Part shown: positions 5,655 to 5,671 of the stretch, piece by piece
How positions within the stretch are numbered: position 1 is the first letter of the stretch
How the letters are laid out: the number at the start of each line of letters is the position of its first letter
Assembly: GCA_903861235.1 (NCBI GenBank)
Contig: CAIOTP010000280.1
Span: 1 to 5,671, forward strand
Reading direction: 5' to 3'
DNA length: 5,671 bases
Source: an uncultured bacterium
GTDB lineage: Bacteria > Planctomycetota > Phycisphaerae > Phycisphaerales > SM1A02
Program-made: the position numbers and the translations under genes
The notes under the pieces: model-generated
What the model was told of the DNA's origin: nothing
Database searches by the model: none
Seen by the model: the letters and a program-made list of their open reading frames with translations, nothing else

Positions 5655-5671
5655 ATGGCCAGCACCCTGTC
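5655..5671 (+). CDS. Start of an unidentified gene, cut by the window edge
   Basis: An ATG at 5655 follows a strong ribosome binding site at good spacing, and the frame reads Met-Ala-Ser-Thr-Leu before the sequence ends. Five complete codons are too few to identify a product. It lies 81 nt after the AroE-like stop on the same strand, so it could be co-transcribed with it or have its own promoter. The call rests on the ribosome binding site alone. Confidence 0.4.

Overview
This 5.67-kb window comes from a high-GC bacterium. It is densely coding, with no gene-free stretch longer than about 100 bases. I recognise no RNA gene, mobile element, CRISPR array or long repeat. The gene content (a YdeP-type molybdoenzyme with a small DUF7009-like protein, a secreted S1/P1 nuclease and a divergent AroE-like protein), together with the very high GC, would suit a planctomycete of the Phycisphaerae type. 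This is a guess from gene style; a high-GC proteobacterium is not excluded.

Region 1 (1-3839, + strand) is a tightly packed operon for a molybdenum enzyme. It holds the C-terminal two thirds of FdhD (a sulfurtransferase that acts on the Mo cofactor), a 127-residue DUF7009-like protein of unknown function, a 772-residue FdhF/YdeP-family molybdopterin oxidoreductase, and MobA (Mo-cofactor guanylyltransferase). The first two junctions are ATGA stop/start overlaps and the third is a 20-nt overlap, so the four genes are very probably co-transcribed and translationally coupled. The logic is coherent: MobA makes the guanine-dinucleotide form of the cofactor, FdhD supplies its sulfur ligand, YdeP is the client enzyme, and the small protein between them is the unexplained component.

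Region 2 (3775-4614, - strand) is a secreted S1/P1-type zinc nuclease with a signal peptide and all nine expected metal ligands. Its 3' end overlaps the 3' end of mobA by 65 nt, tail to tail.

Region 3 (4615-4700) is a short, very GC-rich divergent intergenic region with a perfect 7-bp inverted repeat. It separates the nuclease from an AroE-like (shikimate dehydrogenase family) gene at 4701-5573, + strand. That protein keeps the catalytic Lys/Asp pair and the nucleotide-binding loop but has lost several substrate-anchoring residues, so its substrate may not be shikimate.

Region 4 (5574-5671) is an 81-nt intergenic stretch with a small inverted repeat, followed by a good ribosome binding site and the first codons of a gene that runs off the right edge.

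The most promising leads are the DUF7009-like protein embedded between fdhD and ydeP as a candidate dedicated cofactor-insertion or chaperone factor, and the altered active site of the AroE-like enzyme. I see no wholly unprecedented system.
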